Shown here: one piece after another, positions 17,331-20,719 of the stretch | Position numbering within the stretch: position 1 is the stretch's first letter | Layout of the letters: each line of letters begins with the position of its first letter | Notes under the pieces: generated by a model | Databases searched by the model: none | The model's input: only the letters and a program-made list of their open reading frames with translations | Told to the model about the DNA's origin: nothing | Source of the DNA: JAVKDP01 sp040222185 | GTDB taxonomy: Bacteria; Bacteroidota; Rhodothermia; Balneolales; Balneolaceae | Reading direction: 5' to 3' | NCBI GenBank assembly: GCA_040222185.1 | Contig: JAVKDP010000017.1 | Span: forward strand, 1 to 20,719 | Length of the DNA: 20,719 bases | Position numbers and translations under genes: made by a program

Positions 17331-17336
17331 CTCCTC
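17331..17336 (-). promoter_or_regulatory. Shine-Dalgarno site supporting the rpoB TTG start
   Basis: GAGGAG on the minus strand lies 8 nt before the TTG at 17322. It is 20 nt from the alternative ATG at 17310, too far to serve it well. Confidence 0.75.
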
Positions 17337-17352
17337 TTAGATTGAAGGGTAA

Positions 17353-17365
17353 TTGTACAGTACAA
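17353..17365 (-). repeat. Inverted repeat 1 in the rplL-rpoB spacer
   Basis: TTGTAC (17353-17358) and GTACAA (17360-17365) form a perfect dyad around a single base, nearest to rpoB. With so small a loop it is more DNA-like (a binding site) than a stable RNA hairpin. Confidence 0.45.
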
Positions 17366-17385
17366 GCCCTAGTTAACGTAGGGCT
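17365..17385 (-). repeat. Inverted repeat 2 in the rplL-rpoB spacer
   Basis: AGCCCTA (17365-17371) pairs with TAGGGCT (17379-17385) around a 7-nt loop (itself GTTAAC plus G). It is a moderate RNA hairpin without a U-run, so not a complete terminator. Confidence 0.5.
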
Positions 17386-17403
17386 AAATTATATAGACGC
17401 CGA

Positions 17404-17433
17404 TAGCCAATACCGTTTTCACGATATTGGCTA
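17404..17433 (-). repeat. Strong hairpin 3 in the rplL-rpoB spacer (attenuator or RNase-processing candidate)
   Basis: TAGCCAATA (17404-17412) pairs with TATTGGCTA (17425-17433). On the minus-strand RNA the stem extends inward by a G-U wobble and two G-C pairs to 12 bp with a 6-nt loop (UGAAAA). It begins 23 nt after the rplL stop and lacks a U-run. E. coli has an attenuator and an RNase III site in the same spacer, so an analogous role is inferred from position. Confidence 0.6.
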
Positions 17434-17456
17434 CTAGCGAAATGTAAACAAAGTGC

Positions 17457-17834
17457 TTATTTGAGCTCTACAGTAGCTCCAGCTTCTTCAAGCTTGCCTT
17501 TGATCTCTTCAGCTTCAGCTTTAGCAGCAGCTTCCTTAACAGTGTTAGGAGCGCCATCTACTAGTTCTTTTGCTTCTTTAAGACCAAGACCTGTAATACC
17601 GCGTACTTCTTTAATTACAGCGATTTTCTTAGCTCCAGCAGAAGTAAGAACTACATCAAATTCTGTTTGCTCTTCTGCAGAACCAGCGTCTCCACCAGCA
17701 GCAGGGCCAGCAACAGCAACAGCTGCAGCAGCAGGTTTGATGTTGTAATCTTCTTCTAATACTTGAGCAAGCTCATTAGCTTCTTTGATAGTTAGGTTGA
17801 CAAGCTCTTCAGCCAGTTTTTTAACGTCAGCCAT
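17457..17834 (-). CDS. rplL: 50S ribosomal protein L7/L12
   Basis: At 125 residues this has the standard length. The N-terminal dimerisation helices (about 3-31, VKKLAEELVNLTIKEANELAQVL) bind L10. An Ala/Gly-rich hinge (about 34-52) follows, then the C-terminal factor-binding domain (about 58-125, FDVVLTSAGAKKIAVIKEVR, TGLGLKEAKELVD). L12 dimers on the L10 stalk recruit and activate translational GTPases such as EF-Tu, whose gene ends at the right of the window. An ATG at 17834 has GGAG 6 nt upstream. The gene follows rplJ by 47 nt, and the two are usually made together with L12 in excess. Confidence 0.98.
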   Translation of the reverse strand: MADVKKLAEELVNLTIKEANELAQVLEEDYNIKPAAAAVAVAGPAAGGDAGSAEEQTEFDVVLTSAGAKKIAVIKEVRGITGLGLKEAKELVDGAPNTVKEAAAKAEAEEIKGKLEEAGATVELK

Positions 17835-17881
17835 TTTTATCTCCAGTTGTTTTTTTAAGTAAAATTCTTAGTTAATAAGGG

Positions 17882-18406
17882 TTAGTTTTCGCCATTTTCG
17901 GCGATGGTGTTTATAGCACCAACAAGGTTAGATCCTTGCGAAGTAAGCGCGCTAACAACATTTGCTGCGGGCGACATAAGCAAGCCAAGGATATCTGCAA
18001 TGACATCATTTTTTGATTTCATTGAGGCAAGCGCTTCAAGCTTGTCTCCACCATAAAACTCACCGTCTACGAGAGCGGCTTTGAATTCTGGCTTATCATT
18101 ATTTTCCTTGATAAAATCTTTTAAAACCTTTGCAGGTGCAGATAATTCTTCTTCAACGAAAGCAAAAGCATTCTGATCAACAAGCGATGGGATGATGGCA
18201 TCGTATCCGCCAACTTCTTCCATTGCAAGTTTCATCAACTTGTTCTTGTATACTTTAAAGAAAACATTACCCTTACGGAATGCACCTCGCAGTTCATTAG
18301 CGTTATCAACAGACATACCTGTGTACTTTGTAACATACAAAGCATTTGATTTCTTCAGGTTTTCCGTGATTTCATCTAAAACTGCTCGCTTTTCTGCAGT
18401 AGGCAT
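17882..18406 (-). CDS. rplJ: 50S ribosomal protein L10
   Basis: This 174-residue protein is the base of the ribosomal stalk. The N-terminal rRNA-binding domain includes KAVLDEITENLKK-like, KSNALYVTKYTGMSV and ELRGAFRKGNVFFKVYKNKL sequences. The C-terminal helix that carries L12 dimers is at about 135-170. A GGAGG (18416-18420) lies 9 nt before the ATG, and its first G is the last base of the rplA stop codon, so translation is probably coupled. The gap to rplA is 13 nt, so any L10-binding autoregulatory RNA would have to lie inside the rplA coding region. Confidence 0.98.
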   Translation of the reverse strand: MPTAEKRAVLDEITENLKKSNALYVTKYTGMSVDNANELRGAFRKGNVFFKVYKNKLMKLAMEEVGGYDAIIPSLVDQNAFAFVEEELSAPAKVLKDFIKENNDKPEFKAALVDGEFYGGDKLEALASMKSKNDVIADILGLLMSPAANVVSALTSQGSNLVGAINTIAENGEN

Positions 18407-18419
18407 AATTCAATTCCTC

Positions 18420-19121
18420 CTAATTAAGGGATGTAACTGCGGTTCTGCTTATTGGGATACTTGGCCCCATAGTGCTGCTCATATATACGCTTTTAACGTA
18501 AATACCTTTTGCAGAAGATGGCTTTAATCGCATAACAGTTTGAAGAAATGCTTCAGCATTATCCTTCAGGTCGCTTACGTTAAAACTAACTTTACCAACA
18601 GATGTGTGTAGAATTCCGGCTTTATCAACACGGAAATCAATTTGTCCAGCTTTTACTTGCTTTACAGCAGCTGCAACATCCATTGTTACTGTTCCACTTT
18701 TAGGGTTAGGCATTAAACCACGTGGACCAAGAAATCGTCCAAGTTTACCAAGTTTGCCCATTACATCCGGCGTAGCGATAATCACATCGATTTCCGCCCA
18801 GCCTTCTTCAATTTTTGATATGTAATCATCCAGACCTACGTGATCTGCACCTGCTTCAGTTGCTTCAGCTTGTTTCGACTCATTTACGAGTGCTAAAACA
18901 CGAACTTCTTTACCAGTTCCATGAGGTAAACTCACAGTTCCACGTACCATTTGATCTGCATGTCTTGGGTCAACACCTAAACGGATGTCGATATCCACTG
19001 ACGAGTCAAATGAAGTGCTCGATGTTTTTTTAACAAGATCGCAAGCTTCATCCAAAGAATATTCTTTCTCCGGATTTACAAGTGCCACGGCCTGTTGATA
19101 TTTTTTTCCTCTTTTTGCCAT
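18420..19121 (-). CDS. rplA: 50S ribosomal protein L1
   Basis: At 233 residues this is the usual length for bacterial L1, which forms the mobile L1 stalk and helps release deacylated tRNA. The start MAKRGKKYQQA is typical. The family signature is at 128-146 (LGRFLGPRGLMPNPKSGTV), and RVDKAGILHTSVGKVSF is another conserved stretch. The ATG at 19121 has AAGGA upstream (spacing about 9). It follows rplK by 13 nt. In E. coli L1 represses the rplK-rplA message by binding its leader, and a 72-nt leader before rplK could hold such a site here. Confidence 0.98.
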   Translation of the reverse strand: MAKRGKKYQQAVALVNPEKEYSLDEACDLVKKTSSTSFDSSVDIDIRLGVDPRHADQMVRGTVSLPHGTGKEVRVLALVNESKQAEATEAGADHVGLDDYISKIEEGWAEIDVIIATPDVMGKLGKLGRFLGPRGLMPNPKSGTVTMDVAAAVKQVKAGQIDFRVDKAGILHTSVGKVSFNVSDLKDNAEAFLQTVMRLKPSSAKGIYVKSVYMSSTMGPSIPISRTAVTSLN

Positions 19122-19134
19122 GATTACAATTCCT

Positions 19135-19566
19135 TTACCTGTCGCGATTTACTCTAAGACCCATACTACGAGCCGTACCTGCAATCATTTCTGCCGCTGC
19201 TTCAAGATCGAAAGCATTTAAGTCTTCCATCTTTTGCTCGGCTATGTCTTTGCATTGGCTCCAGGTTACCGTACCAACTTTAATTCGGTTTGGTTCGCCT
19301 GAACCGGATTTCAGCTTCGCTGCTTGTTTGAGAAGAACTGGCGCAGGTGGAGTCTTTGTTTTGAATGTAAAAGACTTATCTGCGTATACAGTAATCTCAA
19401 CAGGAATAACTGTTCCGGCTTTGTCCTGAGTCTTAGCATTAAATGCTTTGCAAAACTCCATAATATTGATACCCGCTTGACCGAGAGCCGGTCCAACAGG
19501 TGGGGCAGGGGTTGCCTGTCCGCCAACGATCTGGAGTTTCAGGATTCTTTCAACTTTTTTAGCCAT
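19135..19566 (-). CDS. rplK: 50S ribosomal protein L11
   Basis: At 143 residues this is the normal L11 length. The N-terminal domain has the Pro-rich linker motif GGQATPAPPVGPALGQAGIN (15-34), which contacts the GTPase-associated centre and is the thiopeptide-binding region. The C-terminal rRNA-binding domain follows, ending AGTARSMGLRV. The start is ATG at 19566 (MAKKVERILKLQIVGG). The spacing to the nearest AGGA is long (12 nt), so initiation signals are weak compared with rplJ or rpoC. Confidence 0.98.
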   Translation of the reverse strand: MAKKVERILKLQIVGGQATPAPPVGPALGQAGINIMEFCKAFNAKTQDKAGTVIPVEITVYADKSFTFKTKTPPAPVLLKQAAKLKSGSGEPNRIKVGTVTWSQCKDIAEQKMEDLNAFDLEAAAEMIAGTARSMGLRVNRDR

Positions 19567-19638
19567 GGATTTTCAGGATCCTATTGTTTTATAACTTCTG
19601 TTATTTGCGTAATAGCTAGTGTGCATCAACTAGGTTCT
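19567..19638 (-). promoter_or_regulatory. rplK leader between nusG and rplK
   Basis: This 72-nt gap is longer than most in the operon. It holds two weak hairpins on the minus strand: CTAGT/ACTAG (19616-19620 with 19629-19633) and ATAAC/GTTAT (19591-19595 with 19600-19604). It is where an L1-binding autoregulatory element would be expected by analogy to other bacteria. I cannot recognise the L1 motif with certainty. Confidence 0.25.
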
Positions 19639-20196
19639 TTAGGTTGCGGATTCAACTTGATTTATATCCACTTCTACAGGAGTACGTCTACCAAATATGC
19701 TCACCAAAACACGGAGCTTCAATTTATCAGTATTCACTTCTTGCACAGTACCATCAAAATCTTTGAATGGTCCGGATATAACTTTTACCAAGTCGCCTTC
19801 GCTGTACGGTATTTCAACATTCCGCACTTCATCTCCAATCTCCTGCACTCGCCCTATGATGCGTTGAACTTCGTGCTTCTTGAGTGGAGTTGGCACCGTC
19901 TGAGTTTTCCCTACCTTCAGGAATCCTAAACAGGATGGTGCACTTTGTATGAGGTTATTTACCTCTTCATCATAATGAGTATTCAAAAGAATGTATCCAG
20001 GGAAGAAATTCTTTTCTCGGGTACGCTTTTTACCCGCACGAATCTCGACCACAGTTTCCGTAGGAACAAGAACGTCTTTAATCTTGTCTCCTAATCCCTG
20101 TTCTTCGATTTCGCGATCCAGAAATTCTTTTACCTTTTTTTCATGACTGGAAAAGCAGCGTACTACGTACCAACCATGTTCTAGTTCTTTACTCAT
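19639..20196 (-). CDS. nusG: Transcription termination/antitermination factor NusG
   Basis: At 185 residues this is a standard two-domain NusG. The NGN domain is about 6-115 (GWYVVRCFSSHEKKVKEFL, NFFPGYILLNT) and binds the RNA polymerase clamp. The KOW domain is about 131-182 (GDLVKVISGPFKDFDGTVQE, LVSIFGRRTPVEVD) and contacts Rho or ribosomal S10. The start ATG overlaps the secE stop (TAATG), so translation is coupled to secE. No separate Shine-Dalgarno motif is seen. Confidence 0.98.
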   Translation of the reverse strand: MSKELEHGWYVVRCFSSHEKKVKEFLDREIEEQGLGDKIKDVLVPTETVVEIRAGKKRTREKNFFPGYILLNTHYDEEVNNLIQSAPSCLGFLKVGKTQTVPTPLKKHEVQRIIGRVQEIGDEVRNVEIPYSEGDLVKVISGPFKDFDGTVQEVNTDKLKLRVLVSIFGRRTPVEVDINQVESAT

Positions 20197-20378
20197 TACT
20201 TATAAATAGCTTCTAAGACCGTACTGTAAACCTGATCGACTCCGAAAATGAAAACGGACAAAATAATCGAGAATACAACAACAATGATAGTGTTATCAAC
20301 TAACTCTTTCTGAGTAGGCCAAGACACCTTCTTGAATTCGTTACCAACACTGTCAAAAAAATTTATAATCTTTTCCAT
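20196..20378 (-). CDS. secE: Preprotein translocase subunit SecE
   Basis: This 60-residue single-span SecE is of the short type. MEKIINFFDSVGNEFKKVSWP is the amphipathic cytoplasmic helix with the conserved KKVSWPTQKEL motif, and residues about 30-53 (IIVVVFSIILSVFIFGVDQVY) form the membrane helix that clamps SecY. The ATG at 20378 is chosen because a longer in-frame reading back to a TTG at 20480 would translate the tRNA-Trp gene antisense-free into a spurious extension (VAQLVEHW...). The gene starts 17 nt after the tRNA 3' end, so tRNA processing would leave a very short 5' leader. The stop overlaps the nusG start by one base. Confidence 0.97.
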   Translation of the reverse strand: MEKIINFFDSVGNEFKKVSWPTQKELVDNTIIVVVFSIILSVFIFGVDQVYSTVLEAIYK

Positions 20379-20395
20379 AGTCTTTATTTGTTCTG

Positions 20396-20468
20396 CACGG
20401 GCGGAGAGACTCGAACTCCCGACACCTGGTTTTGGAGACCAGTGCTCTACCAGCTGAGCTACGCCCGT
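20396..20468 (-). tRNA. tRNA-Trp (anticodon CCA)
   Basis: The minus strand folds into a complete cloverleaf of 73 nt. The acceptor stem is ACGGGCG/CGCCCGT with A1-U72 and discriminator G73, as expected for bacterial tRNA-Trp. TAGCTC begins the D arm. The anticodon stem is CTGGT/ACCAG with loop CTCCAAA (anticodon CCA). The T arm has loop TTCGAGT. The 3' CCA is not encoded. It lies between tuf and secE, a common arrangement, and is probably cut from the shared transcript. Confidence 0.98.
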
Positions 20469-20471
20469 AAA

Positions 20472-20516
20472 TACACACAAGAGTAGGCAGCATTACTACC
20501 TACTCTGGATTGTGTA
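20472..20516 (-). repeat. Extended hairpin between tuf and tRNA-Trp
   Basis: AGAGTAGG (20480-20487) pairs with CCTACTCT (20499-20506) around an 11-nt loop. Outside a small internal loop, TACACA (20472-20477) pairs with TGTGTA (20511-20516). It starts 23 nt after the tuf stop and ends just before the tRNA. There is no U-run on the transcript, so a processing or mRNA 3'-end protecting role is more likely than termination. Confidence 0.6.
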
Positions 20517-20539
20517 AATCAATATGTTACTTACTTAGA

Positions 20540-20719
20540 TTAATCTAAGATTTTAGTTACCACACCAGCTCCTACTGTACGTCCACCCTCGCGGATCGCA
20601 AAGCGTAGCCCTTCTTCCATGGCTACTGGCTGTATTAATGTCACATTCAACTTCTCGTTGTCGCCTGGCTTTACCATCTCCACTCCTGACTGTATCTCAA
20701 ATGAACCCGTTACATCAGT
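20540..20719 (-). CDS. tuf: Elongation factor Tu, partial (C-terminal 59 residues)
   Basis: The minus-strand frame runs from the right edge to a TAA at 20542-20540 and ends EGGRTVGAGVVTKILD, the near-invariant EF-Tu C-terminus. Upstream are GDNEKLNVTLIQPVAMEEGL and LRFAIREGG of domain 3. EF-Tu delivers aminoacyl-tRNA to the ribosome. The start and GTPase domain lie outside the window. The tuf - tRNA-Trp - secE - nusG order shows this is the copy at the head of the rplKAJL-rpoBC cluster. Confidence 0.98.
   Translation of the reverse strand, partial: TDVTGSFEIQSGVEMVKPGDNEKLNVTLIQPVAMEEGLRFAIREGGRTVGAGVVTKILD

Noticed and set aside
17388..17393. TATAAT on the minus strand between rplL and rpoB as a promoter for rpoBC
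   Set aside because: No acceptable -35 element is found at 16-19 nt. The region is AT-rich and full of inverted repeats.
17461..17748. Plus-strand 95-codon frame opposite rplL
   Set aside because: It is antisense to the Ala/Glu-rich L7/L12 gene, and the Ser/Ala/Pro-rich composition is a mirror of that codon bias.
18029..18036. A third AAGCGCTT core, identical to the LacI-type operator core
   Set aside because: It lies inside the rplJ coding sequence (codons for E-A-L-A) without the flanking matches, and is best explained by chance.
19567..19638. Firm call of an L1-binding autoregulatory element before rplK
   Set aside because: The location is right, but the hairpins are only 5 bp and I could not match the known L1 recognition motif.
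19324..19929. A 201-codon plus-strand open frame across rplK and nusG
   Set aside because: It runs antisense to two unmistakable conserved genes and has no recognisable protein features.
20379..20480. N-terminal extension of secE in the same frame
   Set aside because: It is a translation of the tRNA-Trp gene and its flanks. SecE homology begins at the ATG at 20378.
1..20719. CRISPR arrays, insertion sequences, integrase genes or attachment sites
   Set aside because: No direct-repeat arrays, transposase or integrase frames or terminal repeats were seen in any part of the window.

Overview
The window looks like a chromosomal segment from the Bacteroidota/Rhodothermota/Balneolota side of the tree, most likely a Balneolota-type bacterium. 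The grounds are an AT-rich composition, a secreted protein ending in a 'YPNPFNPST...' type IX (Por) sorting domain, a TonB-dependent receptor with an N-terminal carboxypeptidase-regulatory-like domain, and RpoB/RpoC sequences of the Bacteroidota-like type. Clear Shine-Dalgarno motifs precede several ribosomal and RNA polymerase genes, which is unlike classical Bacteroidia. The phylum assignment is inferred from sequence character only.

Right part (about 9.1-20.7 kb), all on the minus strand: the transcription/translation super-operon, in the order end of tuf, tRNA-Trp(CCA), secE, nusG, rplK, rplA, rplJ, rplL, rpoB, rpoC, followed by a strong bidirectional intrinsic terminator. Gaps are short, and secE/nusG overlap in TAATG. 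The exceptions are the nusG-rplK gap (72 nt) and the rplL-rpoB gap (134 nt), which holds three successive inverted repeats. rpoB and rpoC both appear to start at TTG, each behind a strong Shine-Dalgarno motif.

Middle (7.17-8.95 kb): a minus-strand membrane-anchored SGNH hydrolase with a TPR-like insertion, apparently with its own promoter. It is convergent with, and overlaps by 4 bp, a LacI-family regulator on the plus strand (6163-7170).

Left part (1-5.8 kb), minus strand and divergent from the regulator: a three-gene outer-membrane/secretion cluster. It contains a 727-residue T9SS-sorted protein with probable carbohydrate-binding modules, a 915-residue TonB-dependent receptor, and a large exported protein of unknown function that runs off the left edge. 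A perfect 12-bp hairpin with a U-rich tail lies between the first two genes and probably sets their expression ratio. The 346-bp divergent region is dense in palindromes: two LacI/CcpA-type operators centred exactly 50 bp apart, a perfect 27-bp inverted repeat, a 5'-UTR stem-loop and a TTTTGCGCAAAA palindrome. Together these suggest a LacI-controlled glycan-capture and uptake locus that has no SusD partner within the window. The substrate cannot be told from the sequence.
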